Shown here piece after piece: positions 42,952 to 51,792 of a stretch of DNA of 64,000 nt (positions are counted from its first letter, which is position 1; each line of letters starts with the position of its first letter). Below the pieces are notes generated by a model, which ran no database searches, was not told the DNA's origin, and saw nothing but the letters and a program-made list of their open reading frames with translations. The position numbers were made by a program, and so were the translations under genes. This DNA is from Methylocystis sp. L43 (lineage in GTDB: Bacteria > Pseudomonadota > Alphaproteobacteria > Rhizobiales > Beijerinckiaceae). Location of the stretch: NCBI RefSeq assembly GCF_015709525.1, contig NZ_JADNRA010000029.1:62001-126000 (forward strand), written 5' to 3'.

Positions 42952-43614
42952 CTATTCGCCCTCGATCGGCATCTCAGGCGTAACTTCCGGCACGATCAGC
43001 CGCGCGCCGGTGCAGGCGACGATATCCGCGACGCTGACGCCGGGCGCGCGTTCGCGTAGCGCCAGGCCTTCATCCGTCGGCTCGATCACCGCGAGCTCCG
43101 TCACAATGAGGCTGACGCGCCGCGCCGCCGTCGGCGGCAGTGTGAGAGATTCGACGATCTTCGGCTCGCCCTTGGCGGCGTGCTGCATCGCCACGATGAC
43201 GCGCTTGGCACCCGCGACAAGGTCCATGGCGCCGCCCATCCCCGGCGTAAACTTTCCCGGAATCATCCAGCTGGCGAGGCGTCCCGCGGCGTCGACCTGC
43301 AGCGCGCCGAGCACCGCCATGTCGACATGGCCGCCGCGAATCAGCGCGAAACTCGTTGCGCTGTCGAAACTCGCGGCGCCCGGCAGCGCCGCGATGAAGC
43401 CGCCGCCGGCGTCAATGAGATCGCGATTCTCCATGCCATCCGGCGGCGGCGCGCTGAAACCGATAAGGCCATTTTCGCTTTGCATGGCGACGGACACTCC
43501 CTTTGGGATGAACCGCGCCACGAGAGTCGGCAGGCCGATCCCGAGATTGACGAGCATGCCGTCGCGCAGCTCCATTGCGACGCGGCGCGCGATGATTTCC
43601 TTGGCGTCCATCAA
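42952..43614 (-). CDS. 3-oxoacid CoA-transferase subunit B
   Basis: 220 aa. The catalytic Glu lies in AMQSENGLIGF near residue 45. Other blocks are DLIDAGGGFIAALPGA, then SFDSATSFALIRGGHVD and GKFTPGMGGAMDLVAGAKR, as in AtoA/ScoB. It moves CoA from succinyl-CoA or acetyl-CoA to a 3-oxoacid or short acid. The start overlaps the subunit A stop by 4 nt, so translation is coupled. Substrate specificity (acetoacetate, 3-oxoadipate or butyrate) cannot be told. Confidence 0.92.
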   Translation of the reverse strand: MMDAKEIIARRVAMELRDGMLVNLGIGLPTLVARFIPKGVSVAMQSENGLIGFSAPPPDGMENRDLIDAGGGFIAALPGAASFDSATSFALIRGGHVDMAVLGALQVDAAGRLASWMIPGKFTPGMGGAMDLVAGAKRVIVAMQHAAKGEPKIVESLTLPPTAARRVSLIVTELAVIEPTDEGLALRERAPGVSVADIVACTGARLIVPEVTPEMPIEGE

Positions 43615-44267
43615 CGCGCCCTGCCCACGATGTGCGTGACGAGCACGCCCGGCGTGCGCACTGCGTCGGGCGGAATGACTCCAACCGGCACGATCTCGTT
43701 AGCTTCGACGATGACGCAGTCCGCGGCGAAGGCCATGACCGGGTTGAAATTTGCGGCCGTCAGACGATAGGTCAGATTGCCGTAATAGTCGGCCTCATGC
43801 GCGCGCAGCAGGGCGAAATCCGCCCGCAGCGGCTTCTCGATGAGAAAGCTCGCGCCGTCGATCTCAATGACCTGCTTGCCATCCGAGACGATCGTGCCCA
43901 CGCCCGTCGGCGTCAGGACGCCGCCAAGCCCGCTGCCCGCGGCGCGAATGCGTTCGGCGAGCGTGCCTTGCGGTATGAGCTCCACGTCGATCGCGCCGGC
44001 GCCCATCAACCGCTGCGTGGTCGGATTGGTGCCGATATGCGAGACCTCCACGCGCGCAACGCATCCGGCTTCGATCAGCTTGCCGACGCCGACGGTCGGA
44101 TAGGCCGTGTCGTTGCCGATAATCGTCAATGCGCGCGCGCCACGCGCGGCGAGCGCGTCGATCAACCGATCAGGCGACCCGACGCCCAAGAATCCGCCGA
44201 TCATGACGCGCGCGCCGTCGGGAACGAGCTGCGCTGCGGCTTCGGCGGTGATCGCGCTTTTTCTCAT
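43611..44267 (-). CDS. 3-oxoacid CoA-transferase subunit A
   Basis: 218 aa. Family features are VMIGGFLGVGSPDRLIDAL, then LTIIGNDTAYPTVGVGKLI, ELIPQGTLAERIRA and EADYYGNLTYR, as in AtoD/ScoA. It forms an alpha2-beta2 enzyme with the downstream subunit B. The gap to galT is only 14 nt, so it may be co-transcribed with the galactose genes, although the metabolic link is not obvious. Confidence 0.92.
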   Translation of the reverse strand: MRKSAITAEAAAQLVPDGARVMIGGFLGVGSPDRLIDALAARGARALTIIGNDTAYPTVGVGKLIEAGCVARVEVSHIGTNPTTQRLMGAGAIDVELIPQGTLAERIRAAGSGLGGVLTPTGVGTIVSDGKQVIEIDGASFLIEKPLRADFALLRAHEADYYGNLTYRLTAANFNPVMAFAADCVIVEANEIVPVGVIPPDAVRTPGVLVTHIVGRAR

Positions 44268-44281
44268 TCGCCGAGTCCTGC

Positions 44282-45331
44282 TTATCGTGTGGGCGTATCC
44301 AGATAATGCGTTTCGGAAACGTCACGCAGGCGCGCCGCCGCCGTTTCCGGCGTGATGTCGCGTTGCGGTTCGCCCAGCAACTCGAAGCCCACCATGAATT
44401 TCCGCACGCTCGCCGAACGCAGCAACGGCGGATAGAAATGCGCATGAAAATGCCAGTCGGCGTGCGGCGCGCCGTCGGTGGGGCGCTGGTGAAATCCCAT
44501 CGAGTAGGGAAAGTCGGTTTCGAACAGATTGTCGTAGCGAATCGTCAGCCGACGAAGGATGTCAGCGAGCGCCTCAACCTCGTCTCCGGTAAGATCGTCA
44601 AAAGAGCCGATATGCCTTGTGGCCAGCACCATGGTTTCAAATGGCCAGATCGCCCAGAACGGCACGAGCGCAACGAAATGATCGTTGCGGCAAACGATCC
44701 GCTCGCCGAGGCTTTGCTCAAGCGCCAGATAGTCGCACAGGAGACAGGAGCCGTTCTTCGCCAGATATGCGCTCTGCCGCGCCGATTCCTTCGCGGCTTC
44801 GTTCGGAATGCTCTGCGTCGCCCAGATCTGACAGTGCGGATGCGGATTGCTGGCGCCCATCGCCGCGCCGCGATTTTCAAAAATCTGCACGTAATTGATC
44901 GCGTCGAGTTCGCCCAGACCAATGGTTTCCTCCCGCCAAGCGTCAATGACGGGGACGATCTCGGGAACGGTCATGCGCGATAAAGTCAGATCGTGGCGCG
45001 GCGAGAAGCACAGCACACGACATCGGCCGGGCTCGCTTTGCGCGACAAGCAGTCCGTCTTGAACGATCTCCTCCGCTGACGCCTGCGGCGTGAGCGCCGC
45101 GAAGTCGTTGTCGAACGCGAAGACGCCCTTATAGGCCGGGTTTTGTTCGCCATTCGCCCGCGCGTTTTCAGGACACAGATAGCAGGTCGGATCGTATCGA
45201 GGTCGTTCTGGAGCGTGGGTCTTTTCAACCTGGCCTTGCCAGGGGCGGCTCGTCCGATGCGGCGAGACGAGCACCCACTCGCCCGTGAGCTGATTAAGTC
45301 GGCGATGCGAAGCGTTACTCAGCAAGGACAC
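44282..45331 (-). CDS. galT: galactose-1-phosphate uridylyltransferase
   Basis: 349 aa. The nucleophile His lies in [13 protein letters not shown] (His-Pro-His). Zinc-ligand Cys/His sites include CYLCPENAR and [10 protein letters not shown]. The ending with [13 protein letters not shown] matches GalT. It exchanges UMP between UDP-glucose and galactose-1-phosphate in the Leloir pathway. It starts 9 nt after the galK stop, so galK-galT is one unit. galE and galM are not in the window. Confidence 0.95.
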   Translation of the reverse strand: MSLLSNASHRRLNQLTGEWVLVSPHRTSRPWQGQVEKTHAPERPRYDPTCYLCPENARANGEQNPAYKGVFAFDNDFAALTPQASAEEIVQDGLLVAQSEPGRCRVLCFSPRHDLTLSRMTVPEIVPVIDAWREETIGLGELDAINYVQIFENRGAAMGASNPHPHCQIWATQSIPNEAAKESARQSAYLAKNGSCLLCDYLALEQSLGERIVCRNDHFVALVPFWAIWPFETMVLATRHIGSFDDLTGDEVEALADILRRLTIRYDNLFETDFPYSMGFHQRPTDGAPHADWHFHAHFYPPLLRSASVRKFMVGFELLGEPQRDITPETAAARLRDVSETHYLDTPTR

Positions 45332-45340
45332 GAGCCGCTC

Positions 45341-46513
45341 CTAATCGCCGACAGGGCCTGCGCCAGGACCGGGCACGCAGGTGAGGATGGGCGGCGTCAC
45401 GCCGGTCTCTGCGCGATATCTGTCAGCCATCGCCTGCGCGAAGGCTTCAGCGCGGCTCGCTTCCATCAGATTGATCGTGCAGCCGCCAAATCCGCCGCCC
45501 ATCATCCGAGCGCCATAGACTCCCGGAAGGTCGCGGGCGATATCGACCATGAGATCGAGCTCGGCGCAGCTCACTTCATAATCGTCGCGCAGACTTTCAT
45601 GCGAAAGATACATGAGACGGCCGCATTCCTTAAGGTCGCCCGCGTCCAGCGCCGCAGCGGCGCGCAACGTCCGGTCGATCTCGCCAACGACGTGACGCGC
45701 GCGGCGAAAGATGAGCTCGGGCATCGAATCCCTGTATCGCATCAATTGCGCAAACGTCACGTCCCGCAACGCCGATACGCCGTCGAGCCGCGTCGAGAGC
45801 GCCGCGACCGCGCGCTCGCAGTCCTCGCGACGTGAATTATATTCATCGCTCGCGAGTTGATGGCGCACCATCGTGTCGCAAATGACAAGACGCGCGTCCG
45901 GATCTATCGTAACTTTCCGCGAAACGAGACTGCGGCAGTCAAGCAGCAGGGCGCTCCCTTCGACGGCGCAGCACGATATGTATTGGTCCATAATGCCGCA
46001 GCGAACGCCGACGAATTGGTTTTCGGCGCGCTGACAGATCTTGGCGAGTTCGACTAGGTCGACCTCGGCGCCGGAGATCGTCAAAAGCGCAAAGCCCGCG
46101 GAGACTTCGAACGCCGCCGAGGCCGAGAGTCCGGCGCCGATGGGCAGATTTCCATCGAGAACGAGATCGGCGCCGCTCAGCTTGTAACCGGCGCGCTCAA
46201 GAAAAATCGCGACGCCACGCACATAATCGGTCCAATCGCCGCGCGGCTGTGCGTTCGCGTCATCGAGGTCGAATTCGACGACTTCGTCCATCACAAGCGA
46301 GCCTATCCGCAAGCGGCGGTCGGAACGCGGCGCAATGGCGGCCCAGATCGAGAGATCAAGCGCCGCCGGCATGACGAAGCCGTCGTTGTAATCGGTATGC
46401 TCGCCAATAAGATTGATGCGGCCCGGCGCCCGGAAAAGGCGCGGCTCACGCTCGAAACTGCGGCGGAAGGCGGCAACCAGATCTCGCTCGATCCTCGACT
46501 CCATTCCGGCCAC
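45341..46513 (-). CDS. galK: galactokinase
   Basis: 390 aa (a start at 46504 is also possible). GHMP-kinase landmarks in order: galactokinase signature GRINLIGEHTDYNDGFVMP near 28, ATP loop LPIGAGLSASAAFEV near 125, and MMGGGFGGCTINL near 350. Phosphorylates galactose at C1. Transcribed divergently from the GH42 beta-galactosidase with 74 bp between, so the two may share a regulator. Confidence 0.95.
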   Translation of the reverse strand: MAGMESRIERDLVAAFRRSFEREPRLFRAPGRINLIGEHTDYNDGFVMPAALDLSIWAAIAPRSDRRLRIGSLVMDEVVEFDLDDANAQPRGDWTDYVRGVAIFLERAGYKLSGADLVLDGNLPIGAGLSASAAFEVSAGFALLTISGAEVDLVELAKICQRAENQFVGVRCGIMDQYISCCAVEGSALLLDCRSLVSRKVTIDPDARLVICDTMVRHQLASDEYNSRREDCERAVAALSTRLDGVSALRDVTFAQLMRYRDSMPELIFRRARHVVGEIDRTLRAAAALDAGDLKECGRLMYLSHESLRDDYEVSCAELDLMVDIARDLPGVYGARMMGGGFGGCTINLMEASRAEAFAQAMADRYRAETGVTPPILTCVPGPGAGPVGD

Positions 46514-46587
46514 AATCCCATTGTCATCAAATCGTCAAGGCGACGCCGCATCGAATCGGCGGTAGGGGATCAAATGATAGTCCGCCC

Positions 46588-48594
46588 ATGACACGTCAAC
46601 GGCTTGGCGTTTGCTACTATCCTGAACATTGGCCTCAGTCACGCTGGAGCGAAGACGCGGCCATGATGATGGAGCTAGGTCTTTCCTTTGTTCGGATCGG
46701 CGAATTCGCCTGGTCACGGCTGGAGCCGAGCGAGGGCGCCTATCATTTGGAATGGCTGAGCCGCGCCATTGAGGCGCTGGATCGCGCCGGCCTCAAGGTC
46801 GTGCTTGGCACGCCGACGGCGACGCCGCCGAAATGGCTCGTCGACAAGATGCCGGATATGACGGCGCTCGACGCCAATGGGCGTCCGCGCAAATTCGGCT
46901 CGCGCCGCCATTATTGTTTCAGCCACGAAGGCTACGCTCAAGAATGTGACCGCATCGTTGAGCTTCTGGCGCGCGCCTTCGGCGGCCATCCCGCCGTAGC
47001 GGCGTGGCAGACCGACAATGAATATGGCTGCCACGACACGGTGCTCAGCTATTCGCCGGTCGCGCTGCAGGCGTTTCGGCGATGGTGCGAGGCCAAATAT
47101 CGCTCGATCGAAACGCTGAACGAAGCCTGGGGCAATGTCTTCTGGTCGATGGAATATCGATGCTTCGACGAGATTGAGCTGCCGAACCTGACCGTCACCG
47201 AAGCCAATCCATCGCATCTGATGGATTTTCAGCGCTTCTCGTCGGATCAGGTCGTCGCCTTCAATCGCCGCCAAGCGCAAATCATCCGGCGTCATGCGCC
47301 GGACGCGACGATCCTCCATAATTTCATGGGCGCGTTCGTCGACTTTGATCACTACGCGCTCTCAGACGACCTCGACGTCGCCGCGTGGGACAGCTACCCG
47401 CTCGGCTTTCTGGAACGCTCCTCTCACGACGACGCTTTCAAGCTGCGCTACATGCGCGTCGGCGATCCTGACTTTCAGGCCTTTCATCACGATCTCTACC
47501 GCGCCTGCGGGCGCGGCCGATGGCAGGTGATGGAGCAGCAGCCGGGGCCGGTGAATTGGGCGCCGTGGAATCCGGCCCCCGCGAAAGGCGCCGTGCGGCT
47601 CTGGACCTTTGAAGCCTTCGCCGCCGGCGCCGAGGCGGTGAGTTATTTTCGCTGGCGGCAGGCGCCTTTCGCGCAAGAGCAGATGCATGAAGCATTGCTG
47701 CTGCCGAACGCCGTGCCGAACGAAGCCTATGATGCCGTCGCGCGCATTTCAAAGGAACTCGATGCTCTCAACGCGCATGTCGAAACAGCGCGCGCGCCAG
47801 TGGCGCTGATATTCGATTATGAAAGCGCCTGGGCGTGGCGCATCGAGCCGCAAGGCCAGGACTTCGCCTATTTCGATCTCGTCATGGGCTTCTATCGGGC
47901 GCTGCGGCGCGCGGGGCTCTCCATCGACGTCGTACCGCCGACCGCGGCGGCGATCGCTGATCGAAGGCTGATCATCGCGCCCGCGCTTTTTGCGCCGTCT
48001 GACGACTTCACAGCGGCGCTGGCGAAAAGCGGCGCGACGATCCTTCAAGGTCCGCGCACGGGATCGAAGACCGCTGATTTTCAAATACCGGCGGAACTGC
48101 CTCCCGGCGTCTTGCGACGCATCATCGACATTCGCGTCAGACGAGTCGAAAGCCTGCGGCCCGGCGCACGTATTACGCTTTCTGGACAAGGCGCATTCGT
48201 GCGATGGCGCGAATTTTTAACTCTCGGCGAGAGCGTCGCGCCCGAATTCACATCGGAAGACGGCGAAACGGCGCTCGCGCGATCCGACAACGTCTTTTAT
48301 CTCGCCGGCTGGCCCGACGAAGAATTGCTGACGAACGTCCTGCGACAGGTTTTCCATGTCGCCGGCATGTCGACGCTCGATCTTCCGGAGGATATCCGCG
48401 TCCGCGACAATGGGGCGAAGCGCTACATTTTCAATTACGGCGCGGCGACGACGGACATCTCGGCCCTCGTCGGCGACGAAGCTCTATTGCTGGGCGAGCG
48501 CCTTCTCGAACCTTGCGGCGTCGCCGTCTTCAGGCGTCGGGACTGCTTCCAACCCGCAGGTCAGAACACCAGCCAAGAAGCGACGACAAAATAG
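46588..48594 (+). CDS. beta-galactosidase, glycoside hydrolase family 42
   Basis: 668 aa. The GH42 start LGVCYYPEHWPQSRW leads the barrel. The acid/base Glu is in WQTDNEYGCHDT near residue 150 and the nucleophile Glu in VMEQQPGPVNW near 315. The trimerisation domain (about 395-600) and a C-terminal beta domain follow. No signal peptide, so it is cytoplasmic. Releases galactose from galactosides taken up by the cell, feeding galK and galT. No sugar transporter is linked here. The 3' end overlaps the convergent MgtE-like gene by 34 bp. Confidence 0.95.
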   Translation: MTRQRLGVCYYPEHWPQSRWSEDAAMMMELGLSFVRIGEFAWSRLEPSEGAYHLEWLSRAIEALDRAGLKVVLGTPTATPPKWLVDKMPDMTALDANGRPRKFGSRRHYCFSHEGYAQECDRIVELLARAFGGHPAVAAWQTDNEYGCHDTVLSYSPVALQAFRRWCEAKYRSIETLNEAWGNVFWSMEYRCFDEIELPNLTVTEANPSHLMDFQRFSSDQVVAFNRRQAQIIRRHAPDATILHNFMGAFVDFDHYALSDDLDVAAWDSYPLGFLERSSHDDAFKLRYMRVGDPDFQAFHHDLYRACGRGRWQVMEQQPGPVNWAPWNPAPAKGAVRLWTFEAFAAGAEAVSYFRWRQAPFAQEQMHEALLLPNAVPNEAYDAVARISKELDALNAHVETARAPVALIFDYESAWAWRIEPQGQDFAYFDLVMGFYRALRRAGLSIDVVPPTAAAIADRRLIIAPALFAPSDDFTAALAKSGATILQGPRTGSKTADFQIPAELPPGVLRRIIDIRVRRVESLRPGARITLSGQGAFVRWREFLTLGESVAPEFTSEDGETALARSDNVFYLAGWPDEELLTNVLRQVFHVAGMSTLDLPEDIRVRDNGAKRYIFNYGAATTDISALVGDEALLLGERLLEPCGVAVFRRRDCFQPAGQNTSQEATTK

Positions 48595-49574
48595 GTCAAG
48601 AGGGAAAACGTGTCCTGCACCACGGTCGCGACCGGGCCGGAGCCGAGCGCTGCGTCATAGCCGAGCCTCGCGAAAATCCAGGGCATCAGAAATCCGAACG
48701 TCGTTGCGATGGTGCTCGCGACCGCCAGCGAAATTCCGACCGTCGCGGCGAGGCCGACGCTCGAAAAGAAGAACCAGACGATCGGGAAAGCGAGACCGCC
48801 GAGCATCGCGCCGAGCAGCGCGCCGGTGCCCAGTTCCCCGGCGAAAAGCGGCAGCAGGGCCGAATCGGTCAGCGACAGGCCGCGGATGACCACGACTTCC
48901 GACTGCGTGCCGACCGAATCGGCAAGATAGACGATCGCGGGAATAAAGAAGGCGACGGCGATATGCGCGCTAAGCGCGGTTTCGAAGCGCGACATCATGG
49001 CGGTCGCCGCGGCGCTGCCGGCCATGCCGACAAGCAGCCAGGGCAATCGATAGAGCGCGCGACGATGCGGCGCGGCCGTCAATGCGTCTCTTGCAGCCTC
49101 CGACTTGCCCAGGATGCCCACCATGTGATGCAGATCCTCAAGATGCTCGTCGCGCAAGATCGTCATGAGCGCGCGCGCCGGGACGGCACCGAGAAATTTT
49201 CCTTCGGCGTCGCAGACGGCCAAGATCGACAGTCCCGAGTGAATGGCGAGGCTCGCCGCAGCTTCGCGATCCGCGCCGAGCGGGACGCTGTAGGCTTCGG
49301 CCGTTCGCGCAATGTCATGCAGCGGCGTCGTCTCCGGCGCCCCCAGCAGATCGCGTATGGCGACGACGCCAATCAGGCGACCGTCTTCGGCAAGCACGAA
49401 AACATGCGAGGCGTCGTCGAAACGCTGGCCGATCAACCGCGCCCGCGCCTCGCCGGCGCTTTCCCGCGAGCGGGCCACAGGCACGGACGTCACAAGATAG
49501 CGCCCCACGGTCTGGCCGTTCGTCTCCTCTGGAGGCAGGCGGTCTAGCGTCGAGATGCGGGACATTGCGGTCAT
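48561..49574 (-). CDS. MgtE-like Mg2+ transporter (CBS pair plus membrane domain)
   Basis: 337 aa, shorter than the usual 450 because the N-terminal MgtE_N superhelical domain is absent. Two CBS domains (about 28-150: DASHVFVLAEDGRLIGVVAI and ILAVCDAEGKFLGAVPARAL) precede the five-helix channel domain (about 180-337). The channel domain carries AFFIPAIVYLADSVGTQSEVVVIRGL, the family core motif. Predicted Mg2+ (or Co2+) uptake channel; loss of the N domain would change Mg2+ gating. Confidence 0.85.
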   Translation of the reverse strand: MTAMSRISTLDRLPPEETNGQTVGRYLVTSVPVARSRESAGEARARLIGQRFDDASHVFVLAEDGRLIGVVAIRDLLGAPETTPLHDIARTAEAYSVPLGADREAAASLAIHSGLSILAVCDAEGKFLGAVPARALMTILRDEHLEDLHHMVGILGKSEAARDALTAAPHRRALYRLPWLLVGMAGSAAATAMMSRFETALSAHIAVAFFIPAIVYLADSVGTQSEVVVIRGLSLTDSALLPLFAGELGTGALLGAMLGGLAFPIVWFFFSSVGLAATVGISLAVASTIATTFGFLMPWIFARLGYDAALGSGPVATVVQDTFSLLTYFVVASWLVF

Positions 49575-49792
49575 GGCTTCTCATGATGTTCTAAAGAGAC
49601 AAGCGGCGTCCGGGCCGATTGAGCAGCGGATAGCCGCAGCTCATAGGAGCGTGCCACGTTACAGTTATGTGACCGTGTTCGCGCGCTCTTTTCGCGATCG
49701 CGTCGATTGTTGCTGATAGGATGTCTTGATAGAATTTCTTCGCCGTCGCCGCTTGGCCCCGGCGGCCCGTAGCGAATCGGACCGGAGTCGAA

Positions 49793-50164
49793 GTGATGAA
49801 ACCCTTTGGATTTGCATTGGGCGCGTTGACGGGCGCCGCCGCCGTTTTGCTCCTGAACCGTCAGGGAACGCAGCGCGTGCGCCCGGTCGCCAAGGCGGCG
49901 ATGAAAGCCGCGGTGATGGCCTATCACGAAGCGCGCGTGCAGGGCGCCGAACTCGCCGAGGCCGCCGAAGATCTCTTCGCCGAAGCGAAGACCGAGGCCG
50001 CCGCCGACATTTTCGCGGCTGCGGTGGCCGCCGCGCAGGCCAAGGCCGCGCAAGCCAGAACCGAAGCGAAGACCGAAACGAAGCCCGAAGCGACGTCAAA
50101 GCCCGAGAGCGCGGCGCCAGCAGGCGAGGCTCCCGCCTCGCGGGCCGTAAGCGAGAGCGCGTAA
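49793..50164 (+). CDS. small Ala-rich membrane-anchored protein of the HMA/ATPase cluster
   Basis: 123 aa. An N-terminal hydrophobic segment (FGFALGALTGAAAVLLLN) anchors it. The rest is an Ala/Glu/Lys helix (about 35-100) with a Pro-rich end. It resembles DUF5132-like proteins often found next to P-type ATPases with HMA-type modules. The next gene starts immediately after its stop (50165), so both are one unit. Confidence 0.6.
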   Translation: MMKPFGFALGALTGAAAVLLLNRQGTQRVRPVAKAAMKAAVMAYHEARVQGAELAEAAEDLFAEAKTEAAADIFAAAVAAAQAKAAQARTEAKTETKPEATSKPESAAPAGEAPASRAVSESA

Positions 50165-50608
50165 ATGAACGACGCAATCCTGCCCCTGGCGCAGGTGGCC
50201 CACGCCATGCCCGGCCGCGCGCGGCTGCGTGTCGCCGACCGCCGCGGCGACGCCGCTTATTTCGCTTCGGTCTCCAAGGGCCTGTCGGCGATCCCCGGCG
50301 TTCGCAACGTCGAAGTGGCCCCGCTGACGGGCAGCGTGCTCATTCAGCACAGCGGACCCCTGGCGCGCATCGGCGCCGCGGCGCAGGAAGCGCGGCTCTT
50401 TGTCGTCGGCGAAGCGCCTCAGGCCGCGCGCGAGGCGCCGGCAGTCTCGATCGACCCGAAAGCCGTCGCGGCGCTCGCGCTCTTTGCCGCCGCGCTGTGG
50501 CAAATGTCGAAGGAGAGCGTTTTACCGCCGGCGATCACCCTGCTGTGGTATGCGAGCCGGCTGGGCGGAGTCTGGTCGCCGGATGGCGACGGGGGGAATG
50601 GGGAGTAG
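50165..50608 (+). CDS. HMA-like domain protein with C-terminal membrane helix
   Basis: 147 aa. The N-terminal ferredoxin-like module (HAMPGRARLRVADRR, LSAIPGVRNVEV, TGSVLIQH) is the same module found at the start of the P-type ATPase encoded at 51782-54820 (GRARIRHMGLRG, LRRLPGVLFVRS, TGSTLIEF). It lacks the CxxC metal site. A hydrophobic helix (AVAALALFAAALWQM) follows. Probably a partner or regulator of the pump. Ends 3 bp before the convergent metK-like gene. Confidence 0.7.
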   Translation: MNDAILPLAQVAHAMPGRARLRVADRRGDAAYFASVSKGLSAIPGVRNVEVAPLTGSVLIQHSGPLARIGAAAQEARLFVVGEAPQAAREAPAVSIDPKAVAALALFAAALWQMSKESVLPPAITLLWYASRLGGVWSPDGDGGNGE

Positions 50609-50610
50609 GC

Positions 50611-51792
50611 CTAGCCCTTAAGCGCATCTACGATATCGGTCGCTTCCCACGGGAGGTCGAGATCGGCGCGGCCAAAATGTCCATAGGTGGCAAGCGGAAG
50701 ATAGAAGCCAGCTGGGCCAGCCATTTGAGGGGCGGTGCGCAAGCCGAAGCGGCGTACGATCGAGGCAGGCCGGAAATCCAGAAGCGCGGCGAGGCGTCTG
50801 GCGATTTTCTCATCCGCGAGATAGCCGGTTCCGAAACTCTCGACCGAGAGACTGATGGGCTCCGCCTGCCCCGCCGCGTAAGCCAGGTGGACTTCACAGC
50901 GCTCGGCGAGGCCCGCCGCGACGATGTTCTTGGCGGCGTGCCGCGCGGCGTAGGCGCCGGCGCGTTCGATGCGCGATGGATCCTTGCCTGACAGCGCCGA
51001 GCCGCTCTGGCGCGCGATCTCGCCATAGGCGTCGATGCCGCTCTTGCGCCCGGTCAAGCCGGCGTGGCGCGCCGGTCCGCCGATTTCAAAGAGCTCGCCG
51101 GCGTTGACGTGAACCGTCGTGTTAGCGTCCGGCCTCATGTCGCCCGCGGAAAGCGCATCAAGCGCGATCGCGCGCAGGCGGTCGAACTTGGCGTCGTCCA
51201 TCGTCGCGCCGTCAAAGGCGACGGTCAGCGAAACCCCATAGATTCGTGCAGGGCGACCGCCGCGAAATTCGACGGAGACTTGCGTCTTGGCGTCAGGCGA
51301 GAGCGACGAGAATCCGTCGCGCCGAGCGGCGTCGAGCGCCCGCGCGACCTTATGCGCGAGGCTGATCGGCGCCGGCATGAATTCAGGCGTATCGCGACAG
51401 GCGTAGCCGAAAACATTGGCCTGCTCACGCGCCACGCGCCTGCTGATCGCCGCGTCGTCGTCAAGCTCTTGGAGAGGCGGCTCGCGCGCCTCGAGCGGCA
51501 ATTCCACGAAGCTCGTCAGAATCGAGCAGTTGCGCGCGTCGAAGCTCCCAGCGGCGTAACCGGCCTCCTGCATGACCGCGCGCGCGAGCGCCGGCAAATC
51601 GACGAGCGCGTCGGCGGCGTAGCGCGCGGCGAGAAAGACGACGCCCGTCGCCAGGGCGCACTCGACAGTTGCGCGCGCGCGATCATCTTCACGCAGCAGC
51701 GCATCAATGGCCGCATCGCTGATCTGATCGCAGAGCTTGTCGGGGTGCCCCGGAGTCACCGACTCCGACGTGAAGATCATGTCAGGCGACAT
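50611..51792 (-). CDS. divergent S-adenosylmethionine synthetase (MetK paralogue)
   Basis: 393 aa over the full MetK length. Conserved: FTSESVTPGHPDKLCDQISD, then MPAPISLAHK, SPDAKTQV, GLTGRKSGIDAYG and LSGKDPSRIERAGAYAAR. Changed: the flexible loop that in normal enzymes reads GAGDQGLMFGYA is here AREQANVFGYA, with the Gly-Asp-Gln-Gly core lost, and GGGAFSG has become QSGSALSG. It should still bind ATP and Mg2+, but catalysis may be altered. Overlaps the P-type ATPase gene by 11 nt (coupled translation). It is unlikely to be the housekeeping metK. Confidence 0.85.
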   Translation of the reverse strand: MSPDMIFTSESVTPGHPDKLCDQISDAAIDALLREDDRARATVECALATGVVFLAARYAADALVDLPALARAVMQEAGYAAGSFDARNCSILTSFVELPLEAREPPLQELDDDAAISRRVAREQANVFGYACRDTPEFMPAPISLAHKVARALDAARRDGFSSLSPDAKTQVSVEFRGGRPARIYGVSLTVAFDGATMDDAKFDRLRAIALDALSAGDMRPDANTTVHVNAGELFEIGGPARHAGLTGRKSGIDAYGEIARQSGSALSGKDPSRIERAGAYAARHAAKNIVAAGLAERCEVHLAYAAGQAEPISLSVESFGTGYLADEKIARRLAALLDFRPASIVRRFGLRTAPQMAGPAGFYLPLATYGHFGRADLDLPWEATDIVDALKG

